64,000 bases of DNA from Granulicella sp. (GTDB taxonomy: Bacteria; Acidobacteriota; Terriglobia; Terriglobales; Acidobacteriaceae), in contig PKWK01000347.1 in the NCBI GenBank assembly GCA_003133205.1, positions 1-64,000 on the forward strand, read 5' to 3'. Shown in pieces: positions 17,890 through 26,998 of this stretch. The notes beneath the pieces are model-generated. The model was not told the origin of the DNA. It saw only the letters and a list, made by a program, of their open reading frames with translations, and made no database searches. Every line of letters begins with the position of its first letter. Within the stretch, counting starts at the first letter, position 1. The translations under genes were made by a program, and so were the position numbers.

Positions 17890-18888
17890 TCAGCCGAGTT
17901 GGCTGACTTTGGTGCGGACATGCTCGAAATCCGGTCGTCCCAGTCCGCGCTTCTCGGCCAGTTTCAGGTATGGCAACGAGTTGGCGTCGAGATTCCAGTA
18001 AGCTTTGGCGACATAGGCATCCAGGGCCACCGGGTCTGTGCCCGCAACCAGCGTCTTGTGCAAGGCAACGTCCTCCACATTGCCGCCAGTCGGACCATTG
18101 CGCAGTAGTACCCGGTAACAATCGATCATGGTCAGAGTGGGCAGCATGAAAGCCGCAAGATCGACCAGGCTCTGATGGATCTGTTGGTGCAGCCGGTTGC
18201 GCTCGCCGCCAAGAATCCCATACCAGTTCTTGAATCCCAGCGTGGCTCCAGTGAGGGCATGATGTTTGGCGATGGGCAGATTGATGATCTTGTCGGCCTG
18301 GAGAAACGGCTCAAATACCTGCCAGTTCTGCAGGATTTCGCCGCCCAGATTCACCTCGCGGAACCGTGCTGGATCGGGCAGGATCACTTCCGCTCCCTCG
18401 CTGCGAGCCGCGGCCGCGATGCCGGAGCGGTGGAAACATCGCTCAGCCTCGTTGCAACTCACATCGGTGACGATTACCCTCTTCGCGCCGGCCTGCCAGC
18501 ACTGCTTCACCGTTTCGGCGACAACATCGGGATTCGTATTCGCCGCCTGTTCCGGAGTCCGGTCCCAGGCAATATTCGGCTTGAGCACAACCACGTCGTT
18601 GTGCGCTATGAACCGGCTGACGCCCCCCAGGTCGTCGAACGCCCGCCGGACGAGGGCACGCGGATCTTCACCCTGCACCACAACCATCTCCGGCAGCGCT
18701 GCGTTGGATTCAACGGTGTGATCGCGTCGAGCATTTGCCGCGATCGTCGAGACGGGCAGCACACTTCGTTCGGACAGCCAAAAGGCCGCAGCCGCAGTGC
18801 CAGCGCCAGCGCCCGTCAGCCGCAGCAACTGCAGCATCGCCTCGCGGCGAGTCATCCTGCCATCAGGAGCCGGGTTGTCGGAAGCCAT
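17890..18888 (-). CDS. DUF362 protein with Tat-like signal (second of three)
   Basis: 332 aa. The signal region TRREAMLQLLRLTGAGAGTA is followed by an Ala-rich hydrophobic stretch. Core motifs are VVVLKPNIAWDRTPEQAANT, RVIVTDVSCNEAERCF, IINLPIAKHHALTGATLG and KNWYGILGG. It is more divergent from the other two copies than they are from each other. The start lies 11 bp after the stop of 18900-19886, so the two are co-transcribed. No Fe-S cysteine cluster is evident. Confidence 0.82.
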   Translation of the reverse strand: MASDNPAPDGRMTRREAMLQLLRLTGAGAGTAAAAFWLSERSVLPVSTIAANARRDHTVESNAALPEMVVVQGEDPRALVRRAFDDLGGVSRFIAHNDVVVLKPNIAWDRTPEQAANTNPDVVAETVKQCWQAGAKRVIVTDVSCNEAERCFHRSGIAAAARSEGAEVILPDPARFREVNLGGEILQNWQVFEPFLQADKIINLPIAKHHALTGATLGFKNWYGILGGERNRLHQQIHQSLVDLAAFMLPTLTMIDCYRVLLRNGPTGGNVEDVALHKTLVAGTDPVALDAYVAKAYWNLDANSLPYLKLAEKRGLGRPDFEHVRTKVSQLG

Positions 18889-18899
18889 TGGCCACCCCC

Positions 18900-19886
18900 T
18901 TATGCAATGCTGTGCTCGATCAGCGCAATCCGTGCGGGATCATTCGTCCCGAGTTGGTGTTGCGCATCCGCTGCAGTGGCGATGTAATGCCATGGCGTAC
19001 CCGCCTGCTCCAGCGTTTTCAAGCCCTGTTCCGCGCGCTTGCGCTCTATAATCTGCGCGCTGGTGTGGTCGATCGCAACCCGGTCCTCGCCTACCATCAG
19101 GCCGTTCTCGTTCCATGCATACTCGGGCCGGTATCCGGGTCCACCTTCATAGAGCGCGGTCATCATATCGCCAATCACGAAGCGGACCTTCTGCCGTATC
19201 TCGGGAATCATGTTGAGGTCGGCAATATATGGATTGCATGCGGAGCCATGCATTGCATTCGGATTATTGATCACGCCATACATGTTCTTCATCGCCATGG
19301 TTACGCCCGCTAGATTGTGGCTCTTCAGGACTGGCATGTTGATCACCAGATCGCACTGGGTGAGAATCTTCGAAAGTCGCGTCGTGACTACACCGTGGCT
19401 CACCGCCGCGTCTTCATATCCGGCGGTGTCCGAAGCAAAGCAGCGCACCGCGCCGGGCGCACTCGATAGCTTGTACCCAGCCGCTTGCAGGTCGCGGCTG
19501 CCGCGGTCCCACACAATAATGTCGCCAGGCTTGATGCCGGCCTGCTGCAAGCGTTCGCAGATGGTCGCCACCAGCGCCACATTCGGCGACAAGGCGCGAC
19601 CGAGGCAATTCAACTTAAGCCCAACCACCTGGCCGGGGCGAACAAGCTGCTTCCATGGCTGGACTGGATTCTGAGTATTGAAGTACGTCTGCATCGCATG
19701 GTCGAGCATGGCAGCCACGCGCTTCTCGTCGGGAGAGGGGCCCGGGGTGCGGAGTTTCGCATCACGCACGATGACTACCTTCGACTTTTCCGTGGTCCTG
19801 GTCTGGCCCAATGCAAACTTCGTGCTCGTTCCGAGGACAGCGGCCCCTGCCACCATCTCCTTAACAAACTCACGCCGGTTTTGCAT
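18900..19886 (-). CDS. DUF362 protein with Tat signal (third of three)
   Basis: 328 aa. ATG 19886 is supported by GGAGGT 5 nt upstream and by the Tat motif NRREFVKEMVAGAAVLG directly after it; a longer in-frame extension to 20336 runs through the neighbouring gene and is rejected. Core motifs are VGLKLNCLGRALSPNVALV, DIIVWDRGSRDL, DLVINMPVLKSHNLAGVTMA and NMYGVINNPNAMH. It follows the DUF6599-like lipoprotein by 35 bp in the same series that starts with the polyferredoxin, which suggests an electron-transfer context. Confidence 0.85.
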   Translation of the reverse strand: MQNRREFVKEMVAGAAVLGTSTKFALGQTRTTEKSKVVIVRDAKLRTPGPSPDEKRVAAMLDHAMQTYFNTQNPVQPWKQLVRPGQVVGLKLNCLGRALSPNVALVATICERLQQAGIKPGDIIVWDRGSRDLQAAGYKLSSAPGAVRCFASDTAGYEDAAVSHGVVTTRLSKILTQCDLVINMPVLKSHNLAGVTMAMKNMYGVINNPNAMHGSACNPYIADLNMIPEIRQKVRFVIGDMMTALYEGGPGYRPEYAWNENGLMVGEDRVAIDHTSAQIIERKRAEQGLKTLEQAGTPWHYIATAADAQHQLGTNDPARIALIEHSIA

Positions 19887-19921
19887 AATGCACCTCCGTG
19901 CAGCGTCCACTGCCACTTGTC

Positions 19922-20410
19922 CTACAGTCTGCTCTCGACACCATGGGCCAACGCCAGCAATGCGTCGGCTTCCCCGGGCGCTGCTTCGTAGGCCGTAATA
20001 CGCACAAGATACGGCCCATGGCGAAAGACCACGCTCCGTTCGAACAGGCGTGCCGCATCGCCCAACTGCACACTCTTGCTGCCGACCGGCGGATCGGCGT
20101 CGAAGATCGTCTTCGCGCCAGCCGCCGTCTTCATGGTGTATATGTCCACCACCGCTTCCAGACTTCCTTGGAATTTGTAGTCCGAAGTCGATGTGGTGAC
20201 CACCCCGGCATTGACATACTGATCGGCTCCGCCGTCGATGTACTGCCACAGGTTCGCGGCATCGAACGTTTGTGTCTTGTCGCCTTTTTCCCATCCCGCG
20301 ACCACTCCCGAAGCAGGAAAGTGATTCTTCCTGCACCCCACGCCCATCAGTACCGTCACCGTTAGCAATGCGGTCATCGCTGCTCTCTTCATCCTCTGTA
20401 TCTTGATCAT
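19922..20410 (-). CDS. DUF6599-like lipoprotein
   Basis: 162 aa. The N terminus has a hydrophobic segment and a lipobox-like VLMGVGC, so a secreted lipoprotein is likely. The mature part contains GWEKGDKTQTFDAANLWQYI, then DGGADQYVNAG, close to the plus-strand protein at 23562 (GWEQSGPKRQYTADNLYDYK, DGGAEGYLLF), so the two are family members on either side of the divergent promoter region. ATG 20410 overlaps the polyferredoxin stop as ATGA, which indicates translational coupling. Function unknown. Confidence 0.78.
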   Translation of the reverse strand: MIKIQRMKRAAMTALLTVTVLMGVGCRKNHFPASGVVAGWEKGDKTQTFDAANLWQYIDGGADQYVNAGVVTTSTSDYKFQGSLEAVVDIYTMKTAAGAKTIFDADPPVGSKSVQLGDAARLFERSVVFRHGPYLVRITAYEAAPGEADALLALAHGVESRL

Positions 20411-22092
20411 GACTGCGCCTTTCCCTTTCTTCTGGTCAGCAGAATCTGACTGTCTGCCGACCGGCTTTCCCCAATACTGGTCACGTACACGGCCGGATGC
20501 TCCTGCAGCGGACATGCATACTCGCAGGCTCCGCAACCGACACAGCGGCTAGGATCGACGTGCGGTTGCTTCAGCACTTTCTTGTTGCCGTCCGCATCGA
20601 CGATCTCAACTTCCTGCAGATAAATGGCTTTCGGCGATACCGGACACCACTCTTCACAAACGATGCAGTCGGTCGCCATCGCCCACGGCAGACATCTGCC
20701 GCGATCGTAAAACGCCGTACCCAGGCGGACGGCTTTCGCGTCGCCCTGGCCAACACCGACCACCCAGCCTTTTTCTTGCGGCGTGAGCTTCCAGATCGCC
20801 CCGGTTGGGCAAACCTCCGAGCAGAGCACGCAGCTCGGCTCGCAATATCCGATGCGCGGTGTCAGTACAGGCGTCCAGACGCCTTCCAATCCTGCCTCGG
20901 TCAGCGCAGGCTGCAGCGAATTGTTCGGACACACCTTCATGCATTCGCCGCAGCGGATGCAGCGCGAAAGGAAATCCGTCTCTTCGAGAGCTCCCGGTGG
21001 GCGAATTAGACGCTCATTACGGCTCTTTCCCAGAGCCGTATTGGCGCGCAGAAGCGGAACCGCGGCAATCCCTGTGACCAGCCCGGTGATCATCTTGCGG
21101 CGAGGCAGATTCGGCCCGGCGACCTCCGTCTCCTTTCGAAAGAATCGGAATTCGAGGCTCTGATGCGGACAAGCACCGACGCAGTTCATGCACATCAGGC
21201 ATTCAGCCTTGTGCCATGGCACGCCGCCTATCGGATCGTCGCCGCCCTGGCAATGGAGCAGGCAGCGATTACAGCGGTCGCAGGTTGCCGAATCCTTATG
21301 CAGGCCGAGGACCGACCAGCGCGATGCCACCCCGAGCAATGCACCCAGCGGACACAGCGCGCGGCACCAGAAGCGAGTCACTCGCAGGTTGGCCGCCAGT
21401 AAAACAAGAAGAATCAGTCCCAGGTACACGCCCTGGCGAAAATGAGGCTGCCTGAAGTTCAGTATGGTCGCGGAAAGCACAGCATGAAGACCTGTACCCG
21501 TCGCCTGAAGTACGCTGACGCCGCTGTGCTGGAGCGCGTTCAAGGTCGCATTCGACGCATAGTTAGTCGCGGGCAGAATCGACAGCCCCATGGACCGCAC
21601 CAGCAGACTGAAAGGATCGAGCCATCCCACCAGGCCCGTGCCGCACACAGCCGCGGCCAGCACCGCGATCAGGATGACGTACTTGGTTCGCTGCCATAGC
21701 TTGTAGCGATTGGCATCGATGCCCTGCTTGCCGCGCTTCTTCTCCGATTTCAGGCTGCCGAAAAAGTGGTGGAGGGTGCCCATTGGACAGATCCAGCCGC
21801 AGAAAAATCGTCCGAAAAACATCACTGGCAGCAAGATCAGCAGGCTCCACAACAGGCCGCGATAGAGAGCATGGGTCGCCAGCGCATTCGAAAGCGCCAC
21901 CAGAGGATCAAGCTCGAAGAACAGGCGCACCGGCCAATGCATCCGGAGTTCGCTCCCTGGGCCAACCGCCCCGCGAAACTCCGTCATGAGGAGAAGGAAT
22001 GCAAATAACGCAAGAAAGGATATCTGCGATACGCGTCGCAGCGTGACGACCCGGAATCGAGCGAATAATCTAGCGAACATGGGTCGAACCAA
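20407..22092 (-). CDS. NapH/polyferredoxin-like membrane 4Fe-4S protein
   Basis: 561 aa. About five membrane segments lie in the first 260 residues, with the NapH/CcoG-type motif FFCGWICPMGTLHHFF and a second CRALCPLGAL. Several [4Fe-4S] motifs follow: CDRCNRCLLHC, CLMCMNCVGACP, CIRCGECMKVCP, CVLCSEVCP, CIVCEEWCP and CVGCGACEYACP. It reads as a fusion of a NapH-like quinol-side protein with a NapG-like polyferredoxin, probably passing electrons across or along the membrane. TTG 22092 has AAGGAG 5 nt upstream and is favoured over ATG 22080. It is the first gene of the series DUF6599-like, DUF362, DUF362. Confidence 0.85.
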   Translation of the reverse strand: MVRPMFARLFARFRVVTLRRVSQISFLALFAFLLLMTEFRGAVGPGSELRMHWPVRLFFELDPLVALSNALATHALYRGLLWSLLILLPVMFFGRFFCGWICPMGTLHHFFGSLKSEKKRGKQGIDANRYKLWQRTKYVILIAVLAAAVCGTGLVGWLDPFSLLVRSMGLSILPATNYASNATLNALQHSGVSVLQATGTGLHAVLSATILNFRQPHFRQGVYLGLILLVLLAANLRVTRFWCRALCPLGALLGVASRWSVLGLHKDSATCDRCNRCLLHCQGGDDPIGGVPWHKAECLMCMNCVGACPHQSLEFRFFRKETEVAGPNLPRRKMITGLVTGIAAVPLLRANTALGKSRNERLIRPPGALEETDFLSRCIRCGECMKVCPNNSLQPALTEAGLEGVWTPVLTPRIGYCEPSCVLCSEVCPTGAIWKLTPQEKGWVVGVGQGDAKAVRLGTAFYDRGRCLPWAMATDCIVCEEWCPVSPKAIYLQEVEIVDADGNKKVLKQPHVDPSRCVGCGACEYACPLQEHPAVYVTSIGESRSADSQILLTRRKGKAQS

Positions 22093-22392
22093 GAACGCTC
22101 CTTATCCCTTCAGGAGCGCAGTCGGCGCATCTGTTTCTTGCCGCGCGTCATAACCCGAACATTGCGGCAACGTCGACAGGCACGCAGAAAACTAGCATCG
22201 ATTTTTCGTCCGTGTGCCGCGATGGTCAGTGATGCCCATCACCTGCCAGCGGCTATCTACTGTGCTATACGGTGTCATGGAGACCTCAGAGCAATCGCGT
22301 AAACGTCGATTCGACGGGATAAGCACGGCTTAGGAGCGGTTCGAGGTCGCCATTTTCCCCTCCTATGCCGACTTGCCAATGGAGGTAACTTC
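22093..22392. promoter_or_regulatory. Divergent intergenic region
   Basis: 300 bp between the polyferredoxin start (minus) and the aldo/keto reductase start (plus). It must hold promoters for both directions. I cannot assign confident -35/-10 boxes or an operator. Confidence 0.5.
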
Positions 22393-23565
22393 ATGAAAAC
22401 AAACACGTCTCGCCGGGACTTCTTGTCTGCTGGATTGGCTCTTCCTGTTGTGACCGCGACTTCCAGAATGGGGCTTTGGCAGTCGTCCGAGACTCCCATC
22501 CCAGGCACTCCCAGTTCCCCCGCCAAACTCGATTACAGAACCTTGGGCCACACAGGCCTCAAGGTGACCACCGTGGGATTCGGATGCATGATCACGTCGG
22601 ACCCCAGCGTGATTGGACGCGCAGCCGATGCTGGAATCACATACTTCGATACCGCGCGCGGCTATCAACACGGCAACAACGAACGCATGGTGGGCGCGGC
22701 CCTGGGGAACAAACGGAAGCAGGTCGTACTCTCCACCAAGACGGAAGCTCATGACAAGGAGGGAGCCCTGCAAGAGCTCGAAACCAGTCTGCGCGAACTT
22801 AACACGGATTATGTCGATATCTGGTATCTCCATGGCAAAAGCCGACCGGCCGATATTCATGACGACATGATCGAAGCGCAACAGCTTGCCAAGAAACAGG
22901 GCAAGGCCCGCTTTGTCGGCATCAGCACGCACAGCGGCCAGCAGGAACTACTGCCCTGGATGACACAAAAGGGCGTCTTCGACGTGGTCCTGACTGCCTA
23001 CAACTTTTCCATGGACCCCGGCATGGAGCAGGCGATCGAGGTGGCCGCCAAGGCCGGTATGGGCGTGGTTGCGATGAAAGTGATGGCTGGAGGATTTCGC
23101 AGCCTGAGACCCGGCGATCCCACTCGCCAGAAGTTGTCGCAGGATGGCGCCATGTTGGCAGCGCTGAAGTGGGTCATCAAACACCCCAACGTCTCAACGA
23201 CCATTCCCAGCATGACCGACATGGACCAGTTGGAGGAGAACCTGAGAGCCATGGGGAATCCATTCTCCGCCAATGACGAGAAGCTGCTGGCCGAGCAACT
23301 GGAGTTCATCCAGCCGCTTTATTGCCGTATGTGCGGAAAGTGCAAAGGTACCTGCGCAAAGGGATTGCCGGTCGCCGATGTGCTCCGCTCCCTTACCTAC
23401 GCCGACGGCTATCGCCAGTTCGCGCTGGGGCGGGAGAGGTTTATGGAGCTGACCTCCGAGCAGGTTGCAGTCCGCTGCGGTGATTGTGCCGAATGCACGG
23501 TGAAGTGTCCTTTCGGCGTCCAGGTATCGAGCCGGATGGCGCGGGCGCAGGAATTGTTCGCATGA
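22393..23565 (+). CDS. Tat-exported aldo/keto reductase with C-terminal Fe-S cysteines
   Basis: 390 aa. A Tat signal TSRRDFLSAGLALPVV leads, then an aldo/keto reductase barrel: YRTLGHTGLKVTTVGFGCM near residue 50, ITYFDTARGYQHGNNERMVG, YVDIWYLHGKS (catalytic Tyr/His region) and a TTIPSM segment. The C terminus adds CRMCGKCKGTC and CGDCAECTVKCPF, so it may bind one or two [4Fe-4S] clusters. Such fused reductases are probably redox enzymes exported folded with cofactor. GGAGGT 6 nt upstream fixes the start. The following gene overlaps its stop by ATGA. Confidence 0.88.
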   Translation: MKTNTSRRDFLSAGLALPVVTATSRMGLWQSSETPIPGTPSSPAKLDYRTLGHTGLKVTTVGFGCMITSDPSVIGRAADAGITYFDTARGYQHGNNERMVGAALGNKRKQVVLSTKTEAHDKEGALQELETSLRELNTDYVDIWYLHGKSRPADIHDDMIEAQQLAKKQGKARFVGISTHSGQQELLPWMTQKGVFDVVLTAYNFSMDPGMEQAIEVAAKAGMGVVAMKVMAGGFRSLRPGDPTRQKLSQDGAMLAALKWVIKHPNVSTTIPSMTDMDQLEENLRAMGNPFSANDEKLLAEQLEFIQPLYCRMCGKCKGTCAKGLPVADVLRSLTYADGYRQFALGRERFMELTSEQVAVRCGDCAECTVKCPFGVQVSSRMARAQELFA

Positions 23566-24404
23566 GGTCCGCCCATTTGGCGCTGCTTACAATCCTTCTG
23601 GCAGCGGGGCTGGCACGTGCCCAGGACTACCTCGACTGCCATTTCGTGTCCGGCTGGGAACAGTCCGGGCCAAAACGTCAGTACACAGCTGACAACCTCT
23701 ACGACTACAAGGATGGCGGCGCCGAAGGTTACCTTCTCTTCAGCTTCGTGCGCATGCAAGGCATCGACTGCAAGTCGGGCGGGAATACGCTGACGATCGA
23801 CGTCTCGGACATGACCGATGCGGACTCAGCATACGGCATGTTCGCCGCCAACAGTGATCCCCGCCTGCCTATCGCCAAAATCGGAATGGGCGGCCAGATC
23901 CAACCCCAGAGCGCCATCTTCGCGAAGGGTAAGTACTACGTCGAAATGGTCGAAATCGACCCCAATCCAAACGGCGACCATACTGCGGAACTGAAGGCTT
24001 TCGTAATCAGGATGCAGGAGCGCCTTGAGGGCCGGGACACTGCCCCGGAGGCTTTGGAGTGGTTTCCCAAAGAGAACCTCACCTCCGCGACGCTGGTCCC
24101 GGAAAGCGTGCTCGGCCTGCGTCTGCTCAAGCGCGGCTACGTGGCGAAGTACAAGCAAGGACAGGCGTTTATCGTGCTGGAGTCCTCGCCAGAATCCGCC
24201 GCAGAGGTCCTAAAGGAGCTCCGGGAGCGGTTTGACACTGCTACACCTGCACCGGTTGGCGACGAGGCGTTCCAGGCGAAGGCACCGTACCTGGACGGAA
24301 TCTGCATCTTTCGCAAGGGTCGTTACCTTGGGGGGTACGCAAACCTGCCCGAACCCCAGCAAGCTGCTTCCAAGGCCGCTAGGCTCGCCGCCCGCATTCC
24401 GTAA
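23562..24404 (+). CDS. DUF6599-like secreted protein
   Basis: 280 aa. ATG 23562 overlaps the reductase TGA (ATGA) and begins a signal peptide (SAHLALLTILLAAGLARAQD). The frame is open further upstream, but that part is inside the reductase gene. The mature part has GWEQSGPKRQYTADNLYDYK, DGGAEGYLLFSF, a DADSAYGMFA segment and a C-terminal EAFQAKAPYLDGICIFRKGR. It is paralogous to the lipoprotein at 19922. Function unknown; coupling to the Fe-S reductase suggests an accessory role. Confidence 0.75.
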   Translation: MRSAHLALLTILLAAGLARAQDYLDCHFVSGWEQSGPKRQYTADNLYDYKDGGAEGYLLFSFVRMQGIDCKSGGNTLTIDVSDMTDADSAYGMFAANSDPRLPIAKIGMGGQIQPQSAIFAKGKYYVEMVEIDPNPNGDHTAELKAFVIRMQERLEGRDTAPEALEWFPKENLTSATLVPESVLGLRLLKRGYVAKYKQGQAFIVLESSPESAAEVLKELRERFDTATPAPVGDEAFQAKAPYLDGICIFRKGRYLGGYANLPEPQQAASKAARLAARIP

Positions 24405-25060
24405 GAGACCGATTGGCATGGATATCTATGGTTTGTCCGGCAATCTGCCGGACCCGTCGGAGGAAGACGGAAGTAAAGTGGATTGCTTCTTAACCCACAC
24501 CTCATGGGACAGCATTTTGGCAGTCTTCGCCATCTTGTTTTCATTCATTTCCTTGCACTTGTAGAGTCCAGCCGGTCCCCATGGGGTTAGCCAGGCATAA
24601 TGTGACAGTTTCGGCTGCGCCGCGGTCCGCTCCGACCAATGGACGTGAATCATGTGATTCTTGCCAATTGTGGTCCCGCGGAGGAGGAGGGATTCTCTAA
24701 GGTCGGATTTCCGATGCCGTCTGGAATCAACCAGATATAGCGATTCTCCCGCTAAAATCAAGGGTTTCGTGGCTTTCACCACATATTGAATCATAAGGCT
24801 TTCTAACGCTCTGTATCAATGGAAAACGCTCGAAAGTGTCACACGGAGCCAGGGCAAGTGCAGCAGCATCTATGGCATCGCTAGTAGCACAGATACATGA
24901 ATCTAATCTCCACGGTCGCCGTGAGGATGTCCTCACTTTCAAGCGGCAGAAGAGAGACCGTACTAGTGCCGCGGTTTTTACCCGCCCATTTAGTGGACGG
25001 TCGTTTGCAACGGTATAAGAACTACGGCGGCAAGTCGATCTTGCGCCCACACCGGAGTTG
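24405..25060. other. Intergenic, nothing firm recognised
   Basis: 656 bp. A 122-codon minus-strand frame (24426-24794) is open but has no family features or ribosome binding site that I can defend. The rest is broken in all frames. It may be remnants of lost genes. Confidence 0.4.
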
Positions 25061-26857
25061 TTAGAAGCCCGTCGGCCTTATTGCGGCAACATCGAACTCT
25101 CGCTCCATCGCGATGCCCGCTTCGGCTACAGTTCCTTCTTCAAATAGCCGCCCAACCAGCGTAACGCCATGCGGCACTCGCCTAGGCGGCGTGAATTTCG
25201 GCAGCGGGTTCTTCGGGTCGGGCGCCCAATCGCTCCGCGCTTGCGATACTTCCACAAACCCTGCGCGCATGGTTAAAGATGGATGCCCGGTGAAGTTTGT
25301 AATCACGAGAAACTCGTCGCGCAGCGAAGGCACGAGCAGCAGGTCAACCTCCGAGAAGATTCGCTCCATCTCCATCGCGACCTTGCGCCTCAGCCTGTCC
25401 GCCTGTACAAAGTCCACCGCCGAGAGGAACCGCGATTGGCGAAACGTATTCGGCCACGCATCCGGCACCTGCATCTTCAACCCGTCGACCTTGTGGCTCA
25501 GCGTCAGCTCCTCAAACGCCGCCGCCGCCTCCGCAAACAGAATGATGTTCAGCGAGTCGTACGGCCAATCCGGCAGCGACACCTCAACCGGCTTCATCCC
25601 CAGCTTCTTCACGGTCTCGAGCGCCGCACGATCCACCGCGGTTGCAGGCGCGGCCTGCATCCACGCCGGAATGTATCCCACGCGAAGACGCGAAATATCG
25701 GCGCTGGAATCGAACGCCAGTTTGCACGGAACACTCGCTACATCTGTCGCATCAGGCCCGCTAATGGCATGGAGCACCAGCATCGTGTCTTCGACGGACC
25801 GCGCCATTGGTCCCAGCTTGTCGCAGCTCCAACTCAGCGTCATCGCTCCGGTTCGTGGTACTCGCCCATAGGTCGGTCGCAGCCCCGTAACGCCGCATCG
25901 CATCGACGGGCTCACAATGCTGCCCTGCGTCTCGCTTCCGATCGCGAACCCCACTAGCCCAGCCGCGACTGCTGCACCCGGTCCTGCGCTTGAACCGGAC
26001 GAACCCTCTTCGAGTAGCCAGGGATTCATCGTCTGCCCGCCAAACCAGATATCGTTGAGCGCCAAAGCGCCAAGGCTCAACTTTGCGACCAGCACTGCGC
26101 CCGCCTCGTTGAGTCGGGCCGTCACCGTTGCATCCTTGTCGGGCACGCGATTGCGATATGGCTCTGCACCATAGGTCGTCGGAATTCCTGCCGTATCGAG
26201 CAGGTCTTTCGCGCCCCACGGAATCCCATGCAAGGGGCCTCGATACTTGCCCGCGGCAATCTCCCGATCCGCCGCACGAGCCTGCTCCAGCGCGTGCTCA
26301 CGCGTCAACGTAATCACACAGTGAAGCTTCGGATCGAACGTCTCCAGCCGCTTCAGATAGATATTGGTTAGCCGCTCCGAGGTAATCTTTCGCGACTTAA
26401 TCCATGCGGCGAGCATCACGACCGGCGCGAACGCGATGTCCGCATCGTTCGCGGGAAGGCCGGGTACAGGATAGGCGCGAATCGAAAACTCATCCTTTGC
26501 CGGGCCGCTCGTCCTTCCCGGCAAAGTGGGATTCCACAGTGTCGCTGGTGCGATCGTCTCCTCGATGTGCAGCTTCCGCGGCCCAACCCGGCGCTCATAT
26601 ACGGAAGCCAGCGATTGCTGCCAATTGCCCGCCGCCTGCGCGAGGTCCTTCGGCGACATCTCGACCTGCACGAGCTTTTCGGCCTCGGAAAACGTCTCCG
26701 GCGTCACCACCGGTCCGACCGGCGCAGCCGTTCCAAAGGCAGGCGGAGCTCCTGGCGTCGTTGGCGTTTGCTTTGCTCGTGCGGTGCTGGCAGACATCGC
26801 CGCCCCCAACAATCCCAAGGAACCTTTTGCAAGAAACTCCCGACGTGACCGCGGCAT
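25061..26857 (-). CDS. Amidase signature family protein, Tat-exported
   Basis: 598 aa. ATG 26857 has AAGGAG 4 nt upstream and begins MPRSRREFLAKGSLGLLG, a Tat signal; a longer frame to 26947 lacks this support. The amidase signature is clear: HGIPWGAKDLLDTAGIPTTY (catalytic Lys), EEGSSGSSAGPGAAVAAG (cis-Ser) and GSETQGSIVSPSMRCGVTG (nucleophile Ser), then TYGRVPRTGAMTLSWSCDKL. Family members hydrolyse amides of many kinds. It is next to an M28 peptidase on the same strand, and with the gamma-glutamyltransferase nearby suggests peptide or amide scavenging in the periplasm. Confidence 0.9.
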   Translation of the reverse strand: MPRSRREFLAKGSLGLLGAAMSASTARAKQTPTTPGAPPAFGTAAPVGPVVTPETFSEAEKLVQVEMSPKDLAQAAGNWQQSLASVYERRVGPRKLHIEETIAPATLWNPTLPGRTSGPAKDEFSIRAYPVPGLPANDADIAFAPVVMLAAWIKSRKITSERLTNIYLKRLETFDPKLHCVITLTREHALEQARAADREIAAGKYRGPLHGIPWGAKDLLDTAGIPTTYGAEPYRNRVPDKDATVTARLNEAGAVLVAKLSLGALALNDIWFGGQTMNPWLLEEGSSGSSAGPGAAVAAGLVGFAIGSETQGSIVSPSMRCGVTGLRPTYGRVPRTGAMTLSWSCDKLGPMARSVEDTMLVLHAISGPDATDVASVPCKLAFDSSADISRLRVGYIPAWMQAAPATAVDRAALETVKKLGMKPVEVSLPDWPYDSLNIILFAEAAAAFEELTLSHKVDGLKMQVPDAWPNTFRQSRFLSAVDFVQADRLRRKVAMEMERIFSEVDLLLVPSLRDEFLVITNFTGHPSLTMRAGFVEVSQARSDWAPDPKNPLPKFTPPRRVPHGVTLVGRLFEEGTVAEAGIAMEREFDVAAIRPTGF

Positions 26858-26998
26858 AGTGCTCCTTTTTAGGTTCTGCCTGAGTGAAATCGAATGCGAC
26901 ACACTCAGGTATATCACCCGGTTCATACGCAATTGATTCCGCTTCAATCGCCCTGCTATTCACATAAATTGCCGGCACAAACATTGAGTGGGCCAAGC

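Noticed and set aside
24426..24794. 122-codon minus-strand ORF
   Set aside because: No ribosome binding site, no recognisable domain and poor codon pattern; kept only as an intergenic note.
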